DNA from: Bacillota bacterium
Lineage (GTDB): Bacteria > Bacillota > Dehalobacteriia > UBA4068 > UBA4997
Direction: 5' to 3'
Assembly (NCBI GenBank): GCA_021769035.1
Contig: JAETTP010000007.1
Location: forward strand, 1-60,247
DNA: 60,247 nucleotides
Positions within the stretch are counted from its first letter, which is position 1. Each line of letters starts with the position of its first letter. Below are positions 33,187 to 42,011 of this stretch, piece after piece. The notes under the pieces are model-generated. The model made no database searches. It was not told the DNA's origin and saw nothing but the letters and a program-made list of their open reading frames with translations. The translations under genes were made by a program, and so were the position numbers.

Positions 33187-33615
33187 ATGCGTACTTTTAT
33201 GGCAAAGGCGCAGGAGATTGAACGCAAATGGTTTGTTCTTGACGCTGCAAACAAGCCTTTGGGCCGTGTCGCCACGGAGGCAGCACGTTTGCTGAGAGGC
33301 AAGCATAAGCCGATTTTCACGCCTAATGTTGATACCGGCGATTTTGTAATCATCATCAATGCCGGCCAGGCTATTTTAACCGGCAACAAAATTAATCAAA
33401 AGGTTATGTACAAGCATTCCGGTTATCCGGGCGGCTTGAAGGAAACCCCCTATTTCCGTCTGATGGCTGAAAAGCCGGAACGCGCCCTGGAGGCCGCGGT
33501 GCGCGGTATGCTCCCGAAGAATCGTCTGGGCCGCAAAATGATTAAGAAGCTGAAAGTTTTTGCCGGTGCAGAGCATATTCACCAGGCCCAAAAGCCTGAA
33601 GTTTGGAATTTCTAG
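33187..33615 (+). CDS. rplM: Ribosomal protein L13
   Basis: A 142-residue early-assembly 50S protein. [45 protein letters not shown]-like [14 protein letters not shown] and [11 protein letters not shown] are diagnostic. GAGGAGG is 9 bases before ATG 33187; an in-frame ATG at 33169 has no site. Confidence 0.98.
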   Translation: MRTFMAKAQEIERKWFVLDAANKPLGRVATEAARLLRGKHKPIFTPNVDTGDFVIIINAGQAILTGNKINQKVMYKHSGYPGGLKETPYFRLMAEKPERALEAAVRGMLPKNRLGRKMIKKLKVFAGAEHIHQAQKPEVWNF

Positions 33616-33635
33616 GAAAGGAGCGTGCATAGATA

Positions 33636-34028
33636 ATGGCTGATAACAGATTTTATGGTACAGGCCGCAGAAAGAACGCGATTGCCCGCGTTTGGCTGGC
33701 TCCTGGCAGCGGCAATATCACTGTAAATAAGCGTGAGCTTAGCGAATATTTTGGCAAAAAAACCCTGGAGATGATTGTAGAGCAGCCCCTGGCGCTGACC
33801 TCTAACCTGGGTAAATTTGATGTTGTAGCCACCGTTAAGGGCGGCGGCACCACCGGCCAGGCCGGCGCGGTGCGCCACGGCATTGCCAAGGCCCTGGTGG
33901 AAGCAGACGAGAACCTGCGCAAAGCCTTGAAGGGCGCTGGCTTTTTAACCCGCGACCCCAGAATGAAGGAAAGAAGAAAGTACGGCTTGAAAAAGGCCAG
34001 AAAAGCCAGTCAGTTCTCCAAACGTTAG
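33636..34028 (+). CDS. rpsI: Ribosomal protein S9
   Basis: A 130-residue 30S protein whose C-terminal tail reaches the P-site t[23 protein letters not shown] start, [19 protein letters not shown] and the [11 protein letters not shown] tail with the terminal KR. AAAGGAG precedes ATG. A long hairpin follows. Confidence 0.98.
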   Translation: MADNRFYGTGRRKNAIARVWLAPGSGNITVNKRELSEYFGKKTLEMIVEQPLALTSNLGKFDVVATVKGGGTTGQAGAVRHGIAKALVEADENLRKALKGAGFLTRDPRMKERRKYGLKKARKASQFSKR

Positions 34029-34052
34029 GATATATTCCGCTATATATATCAA

Positions 34053-34087
34053 AGCAACGGCGTTTCCGCAAAGGGAATGCCGTTGCT
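34053..34087 (+). terminator. Hairpin after rpsI
   Basis: AGCAACGGC-(G)-TTTCC pairs with GGGAA-TGCCGTTGCT, a 14-bp stem. The tail is not T-rich. A second stem AAGCCGCC/GGCGGCTT (34116-34144) lies between it and the convergent toxin gene and could end that transcript. Confidence 0.6.
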
Positions 34088-34173
34088 GCTGTATGGCGGC
34101 CCTTTAGGCAATAGAAAGCCGCCCGGCCGGCGGCCTGGCGGCTTGAAGCTATCTTAAATTGTTTGACGCGGTT

Positions 34174-34749
34174 TTATTCCTCTTCATCATCGTCCAGGTA
34201 GACCAGTTTGCGGATTTTTTCCTCCGGCCAAATCGTGGAGGGGAAGAGAAAAACCTCGTCCTTGCGTTTTTTGAAAATACGATAGGCCTGCAGGGTATTG
34301 TCGTAAACATGGCAAATATCGCAAATGTCCACCAAGGCCGGCAACTGGGACAGCGTACGTTGATAGCGGGCCAGAATTTTGTCCACGGGCACATCGTGGC
34401 CGCCGTTTCTGGTGCGGGAGCGCACCCGCGCCACATTGATAACCGGGTTGCGGGTGAATATGAAATAACCCCGCACGAAATAACCCTGCTCCTTGGCCCG
34501 GCGCAGCAGGTTGAGGTTGCGCTCTGTGGAAAGCACCGTTTCAAAGGTGAAGTCTTGCTTGTGGGCCAGGGCGTTTTCCCGCAGGGCTTCCGCCTGTTGA
34601 GCCGCCGTCAGGTCGTCGCAATGGGTGCTGGCCTTGATGACGTCGGCGTTGATATAAATGCCGCGGGTGATGGCCGCTTGAGTGATAGTGCTTTTGCCGG
34701 AACCATTGGGCCCGGCGAAAATCACCACTTCCGGTTTTTTGTTATTCAT
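34174..34749 (-). CDS. Zeta-toxin family P-loop kinase
   Basis: A 191-residue toxin of the zeta/AAA type; zeta toxins phosphorylate UDP-N-acetylglucosamine or related sugars and stop wall synthesis. Walker A GPNGSGKS is at residues 13-20; FTFETVLSTERNL, then RNGGHDVPVDKILARYQRTL (in part) and the acidic tail fit chromosomal members. The start lies one base after the antitoxin stop and has no strong ribosome site, so its translation is probably coupled and kept low. Inserted between ribosomal and pgeF genes on the minus strand. Confidence 0.85.
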   Translation of the reverse strand: MNNKKPEVVIFAGPNGSGKSTITQAAITRGIYINADVIKASTHCDDLTAAQQAEALRENALAHKQDFTFETVLSTERNLNLLRRAKEQGYFVRGYFIFTRNPVINVARVRSRTRNGGHDVPVDKILARYQRTLSQLPALVDICDICHVYDNTLQAYRIFKKRKDEVFLFPSTIWPEEKIRKLVYLDDDEEE

Positions 34750-34750
34750 C

Positions 34751-35002
34751 TTAGCTTACATACTCCCGATGGCCGTCCGGATATTCCAGATAGGCCTGTT
34801 CCGTTTCCTCGTCGTAACGGGCCAGGGGCACGCCCTTAATCTGCTTTTCAAAGTCGGCCAACTTAATAGCCATTTGAAAACGCCAAGTCATCTGGTCGTC
34901 GGTTACGCCGTCCATAGCGTCCAGTTCAGGGTCAAATGCCGGCTGATATTTGTTGCCGTCAAAAATAAGCCTCTGCTTTTGCGTGGTTTTTTCCATATTC
35001 AT
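34751..35002 (-). CDS. Putative antitoxin of the zeta-type toxin
   Basis: An 83-residue acidic protein directly upstream of the toxin. It has no recognised domain, but the size, order and one-base spacing fit a cognate antitoxin. ATG at 35002 follows GGAGG by 8 bases. Ends in LEYPDGHREYVS. Promoter: TTGTTT-17-TATAAT (35083-35055, minus strand). Confidence 0.65.
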   Translation of the reverse strand: MNMEKTTQKQRLIFDGNKYQPAFDPELDAMDGVTDDQMTWRFQMAIKLADFEKQIKGVPLARYDEETEQAYLEYPDGHREYVS

Positions 35003-35054
35003 AACCCTAGCCTCCTGTAAAACTCCATACAAACAATAAAACTTTTCTTTCTAT

Positions 35055-35083
35055 ATTATACGCAATGCTGGTGTAAAAAACAA
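35055..35083 (-). promoter_or_regulatory. Promoter of the toxin-antitoxin pair
   Basis: Minus strand: TTGTTT (35083-35078), 17-bp spacer, TATAAT (35060-35055). Confidence 0.6.
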
Positions 35084-35101
35084 GCTTTTTGCGAAAATTA
35101 T

Positions 35102-35977
35102 TTATGCCGGCAAGGAAATCAGAGCCGCCTGGCCGCCGCGTTCGCCTTTGGTGAAGCGGTGCGACCAATATTTTTCCGGCAGGCAGCAGGTGCACTCCGG
35201 GCTGAGGGCGATATGCTCCGGCCGCAGGCCGGCTGTTTGCAGCCGCCAGGCGTTGATGGCCTTTAAATCCACCAGGAATTTGCCGGCCTTGCTGTTGTCC
35301 GGCTGGATAAACGCCTGCACGCCGGGGCCGAAAGCCTGCTGCATAGCTTGTGGCACGTCGGCGTGGGTGGAAAAGCAGCAACCGCCAATGCCGGGGCCGA
35401 TGGCTGCCAGGCAGTCCGCCGGGTTGACGCCGTACAGCTGTTGCAGGCGCTGCACCGTTTTGGCGGCAATGTCCTGCTGGGTGCCGCGCCAGCCGGCATG
35501 CACTGCCGCCACGGCCGCCGGCCGGCCGGCAACGCTGGGGACGTAAAGCAAAATGGGGATGCAATCTGCGGCGTAGGCAATCAGCGGGCGGCCGGGCTGG
35601 TTGGTGACCAGAGCGTCGCACTCGTAGGGCGTAGGGCCGGCCAAATGGAGGCCGGCGTCGGCTGCCTGGGCCTCGCGGATAATATCGCTGTGAATTTGGT
35701 GGGTGGAAACCATAGCTTCTGGCGCATAACCCAGCGCGGCAGCCAGGCGCAGGTGGTTTTCTCGCACGTTGGCGGCGCTATCCTTTTTGTGATCCAGATT
35801 TAGGCTGGCCTGGGCGCCCTGGCTGACGCCGCCGTGCCGTGTGGTGAAAGCGTGCAGCAGGCCGGCGGCCTCGGCCAGCAGGTTGCTGGTAACATAAATC
35901 ACACCCCGGCTTTTCTGAGTGGTGAAATCGCCGCGATAAGCAGACGGGGAGATGGCATAAGGGTCGATAGCAGGCAT
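35102..35977 (-). CDS. pgeF: Peptidoglycan editing factor / laccase-domain protein PgeF (YlmD)
   Basis: A 291-residue Zn-binding protein. The family acts as a purine nucleoside phosphorylase/adenosine deaminase and removes misincorporated residues from peptidoglycan precursors. Motifs: HAFTTRHGGVSQG, THQIHSDII, AADCIPILLY, VHAGWRGT, GPGIGGCCF and the C-terminal CTCC with SHR. ATG at 35977 follows AGGAGG. It lies head to head with mreB. Confidence 0.92.
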   Translation of the reverse strand: MPAIDPYAISPSAYRGDFTTQKSRGVIYVTSNLLAEAAGLLHAFTTRHGGVSQGAQASLNLDHKKDSAANVRENHLRLAAALGYAPEAMVSTHQIHSDIIREAQAADAGLHLAGPTPYECDALVTNQPGRPLIAYAADCIPILLYVPSVAGRPAAVAAVHAGWRGTQQDIAAKTVQRLQQLYGVNPADCLAAIGPGIGGCCFSTHADVPQAMQQAFGPGVQAFIQPDNSKAGKFLVDLKAINAWRLQTAGLRPEHIALSPECTCCLPEKYWSHRFTKGERGGQAALISLPA

Positions 35978-36045
35978 TAAAAGGCCTCCTTTGCTAAACA
36001 GTATAAGCTTGAATATTAAGTAATTCGTGATGAGGCAGGGGAAAA

Positions 36046-36123
36046 TCCTGCCTGAAGCGAGGATAAAATAGTGGCAAATGAGGTATTTCCGGCAGGAATT
36101 AAGCGCAGGATAAAGAATATAAT
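36046..36123 (+). promoter_or_regulatory. mreB upstream region
   Basis: TATAAT at 36118-36123 is a likely -10 box without a good -35. A 7-bp inverted repeat (TCCTGCC at 36046-36052, GGCAGGA at 36091-36097) lies upstream and may be a regulator site. Confidence 0.35.
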
Positions 36124-36166
36124 ATAAGTTAAGCAGCGTAACTTTACCCAGCTAAGGGGAATTTAT

Positions 36167-37219
36167 ATGGGATTTTTCAACCGATTATTCTTTGATTTTG
36201 GTACAAGTATTGGCGTGGATTTGGGCACGGCCAGTATTCTAATTTATGTGAAAAACAAGGGCATTGTGCTTAATGAGCCCTCCGTGGTGGCGATGAACCA
36301 GCTGACCCACGAGATTATCGCCATTGGGGCGGCGGCTAAAAAAATGCTGGGCCGCACCCCGGACGGCATTGTGGCGGTGCGCCCCCTGCGGGAGGGCGTG
36401 ATTGCCGATTACGAGGTGACGGAGCAAATGCTGCGCTACTTTTTGGAGCAGGCCTGCGGCCGCAACCGTATTTTGAAGCCGCGGGTGATGGTCTGCATAC
36501 CCTCCGGGGTGACGGACGTGGAGGAGCGGGCCGTGAAGCAGGCCGCGCTGGCCTCCGGCGCGCGCGAGGCCTTTTTGATTGAGGAGCCTATGGCGGCGGC
36601 CATTGGCGCGGGAATGGATATTTACACCCCCAGCGGCAACCTGGTCTGCGATATTGGCGGCGGCACCACGGACGTGGCGGTTATCTCGCTGGGCGGCATT
36701 GTCAGCAAAACCTCCCTGCGGGTGGGCGGCGATAAATTTGACGACGCTATTGTGCGCTACATTCGGCGGGAGCACAACCTGCTGATTGGCGAATCCTGCG
36801 CGGAGGATATTAAAAAGAGTATTGGCACAGCCTACATCACCGAGAAGAACAAGGATAATTTTGTGACGGTGCGCGGCCGGGATTTGATGTCCGGCCTGCC
36901 GAAGAGCATTAAATTTTCGGCCCCGGAGTGCAAGGAGGCCATCAGCGAAACCCTGGATATGATTATTTTGGCAATTAAGGGCGTGCTGGAGGAAACCCCG
37001 CCGGAGCTTTCCGGCGATATTGTGGACCGCGGCATGGTGCTGACGGGCGGCGGTTCTATGGTGGACGGCCTGCCGCGCCTGATTTCCGAGGTGACGGGGC
37101 TGCATGTTTATCTGGCGGAGGACCCGGTGGCCTGCGTGGCCGTGGGCACGGGCCGCTCCCTGGCGGTTATGGACCGCAACCCGGAGGGCGGCAGCCTGCT
37201 GGCCCGCAAGGCGTTGTAA
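36167..37219 (+). CDS. mreB: Rod-shape protein MreB/Mbl
   Basis: A 350-residue actin-like ATPase that organises lateral wall synthesis. IGVDLGTASILIYVK (phosphate 1), CDIGGGTTDVAVISLGG (phosphate 2) and the LTGGGSMVDGLPRLISE adenosine motif (in part) are present. The N-terminus FFNRLFFDFG may form a membrane-binding helix. It could equally be the Mbl paralogue; sequence alone does not settle this. AGGGGAATTT precedes ATG. Confidence 0.95.
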   Translation: MGFFNRLFFDFGTSIGVDLGTASILIYVKNKGIVLNEPSVVAMNQLTHEIIAIGAAAKKMLGRTPDGIVAVRPLREGVIADYEVTEQMLRYFLEQACGRNRILKPRVMVCIPSGVTDVEERAVKQAALASGAREAFLIEEPMAAAIGAGMDIYTPSGNLVCDIGGGTTDVAVISLGGIVSKTSLRVGGDKFDDAIVRYIRREHNLLIGESCAEDIKKSIGTAYITEKNKDNFVTVRGRDLMSGLPKSIKFSAPECKEAISETLDMIILAIKGVLEETPPELSGDIVDRGMVLTGGGSMVDGLPRLISEVTGLHVYLAEDPVACVAVGTGRSLAVMDRNPEGGSLLARKAL

Positions 37220-37264
37220 ATAAGAGCGTTGTTTAGTAATGGATTGAAATTGGGAGGTTGGCGT

Positions 37265-37858
37265 GTGTTGGCGAAAGGGAATGAGCTAAGACATAGAATG
37301 CCGCGCTGGAGCGCGGTTTTGCTGCTGGCTATGGCCCTGCTGCTGGGGGCCGGCGCGGCCGTGGGCTCCGCGGACGACCCGCTGGTGACCCGTGGCTGGG
37401 TGGACCAGTATATTGCCAGCCAGCTGGCTCCCCTGGAGGCCCGGCTGGAGCAGGCGGCCAGCCAAATGCCGGAAGTGCCCAGCATTAAGCTTTGGATTGG
37501 CCGCGATTATCTGCTGAACGGCGAGGAAAAGGTGAGCCTGGATTCCAAGCCCTATTTGGGCGAAACCGGCCGCACAATGGTGCCCCTGCGCGCCTTGGGC
37601 GAGGCCATTGGCGCGGAATTTAACTGGGACGGCGAAACCAAACGGGTGGTTTACACCAAAGGCGACAAGGAAGTGGTGCTTTGGGTGGGCCGGGCCGAGG
37701 TGCAGGTGAATGGCGAAAAGCTGGCCACCGACTGCGCGCCGGAGCTGGTGAGCGGCCGTTTGATGGTGCCACTGCGGGTGATTACGGAAAACCTAGGCTT
37801 TCATCTGATTTGGAATAGCGAGCAGAAAATGGCCTCTCTGCTTTACTTGGGCGGTTAG
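37265..37858 (+). CDS. Secreted stalk-domain (copper amine oxidase N-terminal-like) protein
   Basis: A 197-residue exported protein. A basic N-terminus and hydrophobic segment (about residues 14-34) end near GSADDP, a possible signal-peptide cleavage or anchor. A short coiled coil (LAPLEARLEQAAS) follows, then two stalk-domain repeats with GRTMVPLRALGEAIGAEFNWD and GRLMVPLRVITENLGFHLIW. These domains are common wall-associated modules in Firmicutes. GTG at 37265 has GGGAGG 7 bases upstream. Its membrane-proximal ADDPLVT..L..LEARLE stretch is shared with the SH3 protein at 55601. Confidence 0.85.
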   Translation: MLAKGNELRHRMPRWSAVLLLAMALLLGAGAAVGSADDPLVTRGWVDQYIASQLAPLEARLEQAASQMPEVPSIKLWIGRDYLLNGEEKVSLDSKPYLGETGRTMVPLRALGEAIGAEFNWDGETKRVVYTKGDKEVVLWVGRAEVQVNGEKLATDCAPELVSGRLMVPLRVITENLGFHLIWNSEQKMASLLYLGG

Positions 37859-37939
37859 ACGCGTGGGCAAGCCCTCCCTGATATTGGTGGTAAATGGAAA
37901 ATTTTGTTGAAAAATTGTTGAAAAAATTGCTGAGCCTGA

Positions 37940-37968
37940 TTGTTTTTGTCGTCAGAATGTGCTAAAAT
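37940..37968 (+). promoter_or_regulatory. Promoter of the LCP gene
   Basis: TTGTTT (37940-37945), 17-bp spacer, TAAAAT (37963-37968); a second TATAAT at 37977-37982 is without a -35. Confidence 0.6.
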
Positions 37969-38072
37969 ACAATAGCTATAATATAATAGTTGAAAATGAT
38001 TGTAATCTAGTTGCAAATGATGATAAAGGCAGATTTGCCGAATAAAAACTCGAAACAAACGGAGCAAACAAA

Positions 38073-39131
38073 ATGAGTGCAGATAAGGAACAAGCAATTT
38101 CACAAAACAGTTGGTGGGGCCGGCATTTTGGCTATCTATCGCCGGAGGCCAAGGCTTGGTTTTGGCTGGTGCTGCTGCTTTTGGTGAGCGGTGGCTTTTA
38201 TCTGGGCTTTTGGTACAGCTGCCAGCAGCCCAACCCCATCACTGTGCCCTACGTGACGGCGGATAACTATGTGCCCAGCCCGGAGGCCGACCCTCAATTG
38301 CCCAGAGATTACTTTGGCGACGACGGGGTGATGACGGTGCTGCTTTTGGGCTGCGATATGCGCGACGGCGAGGCCGCCGGCCGCTCCGATACGATTATGC
38401 TGGCCTTTGTGGATATGGAGAGCAAGGCTATCAATCTGCTTTCCATTCCGCGCGATACCAGAGTGGAGCTGGCCGAGGGCAAAGGCACCACCAAAATTAA
38501 CCACGCTTTTGCTTATGGCGGCGTGTCCCTGACCCGTAAAACCATTGAGAACTTTTTGAACGTGGAGATTGACCGTTACGTGCAGGTGGATTTTGAGGGC
38601 TTTGCGGATATTATCGACGCGCTGGGCGGTGTGGATTACGAGGTGGAGCAACGTATGTATCGCCCCTCGGAGAACATTGATTTGCAGCCGGGCTTTCAGC
38701 ACCTGGACGGCAAAAGCGCCCTGGCCTACGTGCGCTGGCGCGGCACAGCCACGGCGGATATTGGCCGGATTGAGCGGCAGCAGAAGTTTTTGAGCACCGC
38801 CCTGGATCAGCTGATGACGACGGGCACCATTCTGCGCCTGCCCCAGCTGATTGGCACCATTAATACATATGTGCAGACGGACTTTTCCCTGAAAGAGCTG
38901 ACCCTGTTGGTCAACACCTTTAAGGATATGAGCAGCGTCACCTTTAATTCGGCGATGGTGCCGGGCAATGACGATACGATTAATGGCCTGAGCTACTGGA
39001 TTCCTTTCCCCAACCAAACGGCGGAGTTGGTGCGGCAAATGCAGACCTTTACCTACAATCTGCCGGAACCGGAGCCGGAGGAGCCGACAGAGCCAACCGA
39101 GGCGAACGGAGCGCAGACAACAGCCCAATAG
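38073..39131 (+). CDS. LytR-CpsA-Psr (LCP) family wall polymer ligase
   Basis: A 352-residue membrane-anchored enzyme that transfers undecaprenyl-linked polymers to peptidoglycan. A membrane segment lies at residues 28-48; the LCP domain has LLLGCDMRDGEAAGRSDTIM, SIPRDTRVEL, KINHAFAYGG and ALAYVRWRG-ADIGRIERQQ, with the conserved Asp/Arg residues that bind the pyrophosphate lipid. The tail is Pro/Glu/Thr-rich (EPEEPTEPTEA). The next genes make and modify such a polymer. Confidence 0.93.
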   Translation: MSADKEQAISQNSWWGRHFGYLSPEAKAWFWLVLLLLVSGGFYLGFWYSCQQPNPITVPYVTADNYVPSPEADPQLPRDYFGDDGVMTVLLLGCDMRDGEAAGRSDTIMLAFVDMESKAINLLSIPRDTRVELAEGKGTTKINHAFAYGGVSLTRKTIENFLNVEIDRYVQVDFEGFADIIDALGGVDYEVEQRMYRPSENIDLQPGFQHLDGKSALAYVRWRGTATADIGRIERQQKFLSTALDQLMTTGTILRLPQLIGTINTYVQTDFSLKELTLLVNTFKDMSSVTFNSAMVPGNDDTINGLSYWIPFPNQTAELVRQMQTFTYNLPEPEPEEPTEPTEANGAQTTAQ

Positions 39132-39229
39132 CGGGGATTTTTTAAGATTGTGCAAATGAAGCATTGAGGCGCAAGAGGCAGCTATACGATAAGGTAGGAA
39201 AACAGCCATAGTAGCGGAGGCTAAAAATA

Positions 39230-40090
39230 ATGGCGGAAATGGAAATTTTAGGCGCAAAAATCAGCGACTATGATATGGTGGAAACGGTTTGTAGCGCAGC
39301 GGCTATGATTGACGTGGGCCGGGCGGCAGCCGCGGCCGCCGGAGGGGCCGAGGGCGAGCCGGTGGCTCACCAGATTGTGACGTTGAATGCGGAGATTTTA
39401 TACAAGGCCCAAACTGACCCTAAACTGTTGGAGGTTATCAATCAGGCGGAGCTGGTGACGCCGGACGGCAGCGGCATTGTAATGGCGGCGCAAAAGCTTT
39501 GCAACCGCCAGATTGAACGGGTGACGGGTATTGACCTGATGTTGGAGCTGTGCCGGCAGAGTGCGGCCTGTGGCTGGCAGATTTATCTGCTGGGCGCCAA
39601 GCCGGGCGTGGCGGAGGCGGCGGCCCAAAACCTGCACAGCCAGTACGGCGCGAATATTTGCGGCTGGCACGACGGCTACTTCGGCGAGGACGAGCAGGCT
39701 TGGATTATCGGTGAAATTAATGAAAAAAAGCCAGATATTCTGTTTGTGGGCCTGGGCGCGCCGCGGCAGGAATTTTGGATTTCCGAAAACCGCAGCCGGC
39801 TTAGGGTGCCTCTGCTGATTGGCGTGGGCGGTTGCTTTGACGTTATCTCCGGCAATCTGAAGCGTGCCCCGCTGCTTTTTCAGCGATTGGGTTTGGAATG
39901 GCTATGGCGGCTGCTGAAAGAGCCATGGCGGTTTGGCCGTATGCTGGCCCTGCCCAAATTTGTGTTGCTGGTGAACCAAGAGCAACGGGCTAAAAGGCGT
40001 TTGGCTGCCGCCAATCAGCCGCAGCCGGGCGTGCGCTTGCAGCAGAATGCCGGCCAAAACGGCAAAAAAGAGAAAAAACTGCCACAGTAA
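39230..40090 (+). CDS. WecG/TagA/CpsF family glycosyltransferase
   Basis: A 286-residue transferase adding N-acetylmannosamine (or similar) to undecaprenyl-PP-GlcNAc, the second step of wall-polymer linkage. Motifs: TLNAEILYKAQ, AELVTPDGSGIVMAA with the catalytic-type aspartate, GIDLMLELC, IYLLGAKPGVAE, and VGLGAPRQEFWI. An unusual Ala/Gly insert (AAAAAAGGAEGEP) lies near residue 32-45, and the tail is basic and Q-rich. It follows the LCP gene. Confidence 0.92.
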   Translation: MAEMEILGAKISDYDMVETVCSAAAMIDVGRAAAAAAGGAEGEPVAHQIVTLNAEILYKAQTDPKLLEVINQAELVTPDGSGIVMAAQKLCNRQIERVTGIDLMLELCRQSAACGWQIYLLGAKPGVAEAAAQNLHSQYGANICGWHDGYFGEDEQAWIIGEINEKKPDILFVGLGAPRQEFWISENRSRLRVPLLIGVGGCFDVISGNLKRAPLLFQRLGLEWLWRLLKEPWRFGRMLALPKFVLLVNQEQRAKRRLAAANQPQPGVRLQQNAGQNGKKEKKLPQ

Positions 40091-40141
40091 AAATTTGGCG
40101 GTGCAAAAAAATTTAAGATAAACGCGCTAAACTGCCAGTTT

Positions 40142-40169
40142 TTGACGTTTGCGGTTGTAATTATATAAA
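40142..40169 (+). promoter_or_regulatory. Promoter of SLH gene 1
   Basis: TTGACG (40142-40147), 16-bp spacer, TATAAA (40164-40169). Confidence 0.6.
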
Positions 40170-40221
40170 GGATAGTTTTTTTGTGGTGGCTTAAATAGTT
40201 TTTTGTAAGGAGTGATTTATT

Positions 40222-41811
40222 TTGTTGAAAATTGAGAAGCGAAAAAATTCCCGCTTGGCAATGCTGTTGGCGTTGGCCTTGCTGCTGACCTTGGCCGTGG
40301 CCTCGCAGGCTTTGGCGTTTACCGACCTGACGAACAGCAGTGTGGAAACCCAGAAAGCGGTGGACCAGCTGGCGGAGCTGGGCATTTTGAACGGTTACAT
40401 TGACGATACATTCCGCCCGGACGACAGCATTAACCGGGCCGAATTTGCCAAGGTGGCCAGCCTGGCCCTGAGCCAAAAAACCGGTGTGACGCTGGGCGCG
40501 GTGCAGGAGCTGAATTTTGCTGATGTTTCCAATAACGCCTGGTATGCCAAGGACGTGGCCAACGCCGTGGCCCTGGGCTTGATGCAGGGCGACGCGGAGG
40601 GCACTTTTCGCCCCACGGATACCGTGAGTCAGGCGGAGGTTATCACCGTGCTGGTGCGCAGCCTGGGCTACACGGAGGGCGAGCTGGCTAATCTGAGCTG
40701 GCCGGAAAATTACCTGGAGCTGGCGGGAAATATCGGCCTGCTGACGCCTGCCAGCGTGTTTAACCCTAACGCGCCCTGCACCCGCGGCCAGGCCGCCACT
40801 TACGTGGCCCGTATGCTGAGCCTGCCGCAGGCCGACGGCCAGACGACCGAGCCGGTTGAGCCTGAGGAGAACGACCCTCTGCGCCGGGAATTTCAGTATG
40901 GTGTGGTGACGGCCCGCACCGGGGAAACCATTACCATTACCCGCTTTGCGGACGGCTTGCAGCAGACCTATCATGTTTCGGCCAACTGCGATTGGCAGAT
41001 GAACAAGCTGGAGTGCACGCCGGGCAACGTGGTGGCCTTTCAGGTTAGCCGGGCCGGCAGCGTCAGCTACGTTGGCAAAACCAACGTGCTCACCCACAAC
41101 CAACGGGAGGCGGAGCTGGCCGGCAGCCGGATTAAGCTGAACGGCAAAAACCTTTTGTTGGCTGATGACGCTTCCGTTCTGCTGATGAACAGTGCCGGCG
41201 GCGTGAGCAGCGTCAGCCTGGAGCGTTTGCAGGCCAGCGATTACGTGGCGGATTTGCGCAGCTCCGATTATCGGGCGGACGTGCAATATGTGCTGAACAA
41301 GGCCGGCGAGGTTGCCTGCCTGCTGATTGGCGATTACCGCGGTCAGGGCCAGCAGATGTTTGGCTTTGTGGAGCAATTTGGCGATGGTAAAGATGGTACT
41401 GTTGTGAACTTCTACGGCGATAACACCGATTACCTGTGGAAATACGTCGGCAAGGAGGGCGACCAGGCCCCGGAGGAGAATGTGCTTTACGCCTATCGCT
41501 ATCGGGCGGACGGCGTGGAGGCTTATCGGGTGAATGTGCTTGACGAGCAAATCCGCGGCACCTACGGCGAGGGCGAGATTGTGCGCTATGCTGGGGATAT
41601 TTGCCTGACGGAAAGCGGCAAGCAGTTTATTGTGGATTCCGAAACGCAGATTATGAAGATTAGCCTGCGCTCCGACGGCACCATTTACGACGTGACCCAG
41701 GAAGACACCGTTTACGGTGGCGACCGCGTGCGCGTGCGCTACACCACCAAATCCGGCTCCAACTACACCGGGCTGGAGGCGGCCTATATTATCATTATTG
41801 ATACCCTGTAG
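40222..41811 (+). CDS. SLH-domain surface protein 1
   Basis: A 529-residue exported protein. Signal peptide: basic residues 1-12, hydrophobic to about 32, cleavage after SQALA. Three SLH domains follow: FTDLTNSS...RPDDSINRAEFAK (about 33-90), FADVSNNAWY...RPTDTVSQAEV (about 97-150) and a divergent third (155-205). SLH domains bind pyruvylated wall polymer. The rest, after a Glu/Pro linker, is beta-rich and unrecognised. Start TTG with AAGGAGTG 7 bases upstream. Its wall ligand would be produced by the csaB product nearby. Confidence 0.9.
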   Translation: MLKIEKRKNSRLAMLLALALLLTLAVASQALAFTDLTNSSVETQKAVDQLAELGILNGYIDDTFRPDDSINRAEFAKVASLALSQKTGVTLGAVQELNFADVSNNAWYAKDVANAVALGLMQGDAEGTFRPTDTVSQAEVITVLVRSLGYTEGELANLSWPENYLELAGNIGLLTPASVFNPNAPCTRGQAATYVARMLSLPQADGQTTEPVEPEENDPLRREFQYGVVTARTGETITITRFADGLQQTYHVSANCDWQMNKLECTPGNVVAFQVSRAGSVSYVGKTNVLTHNQREAELAGSRIKLNGKNLLLADDASVLLMNSAGGVSSVSLERLQASDYVADLRSSDYRADVQYVLNKAGEVACLLIGDYRGQGQQMFGFVEQFGDGKDGTVVNFYGDNTDYLWKYVGKEGDQAPEENVLYAYRYRADGVEAYRVNVLDEQIRGTYGEGEIVRYAGDICLTESGKQFIVDSETQIMKISLRSDGTIYDVTQEDTVYGGDRVRVRYTTKSGSNYTGLEAAYIIIIDTL

Positions 41812-41876
41812 GCTGGGCTGAAACGATAACAATGGCCGCCGTTTGGTCGGCGCACCGTTGCTTTGCTAATAATTAA

Positions 41877-41917
41877 TAGCGGCGTTTAATTGGACAAACG
41901 CCGCTATAATATTTTTT
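41877..41917 (+). terminator. Terminator after SLH gene 1
   Basis: TAGCGGCGTTT pairs exactly with AAACGCCGCTA around AATTGGAC; T-rich tail. Confidence 0.85.
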
Positions 41918-41932
41918 GGAAAAATCGGCGTT

Positions 41933-41976
41933 GTTAATATTAATTTAAAGTTTAGTTAATATTTTTTCAGTATAAT
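41933..41976 (+). promoter_or_regulatory. Operator-like direct repeats and -10 box of the RND operon
   Basis: GTTAATATT occurs at 41933-41941 and 41955-41963, 22 bases (about two turns) apart, just before TATAAT at 41971-41976. No good -35 box is present, as often in activated promoters. Confidence 0.5.
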
Positions 41977-42011
41977 TTGCCTACTACATAATAAAAAGGA
42001 AGGTATCCGAT

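Noticed and set aside
41812-41876. Possible small gene after SLH protein 1
   Set aside because: No start codon with a ribosome site; the stretch ends in a terminator hairpin and shows no coding pattern.
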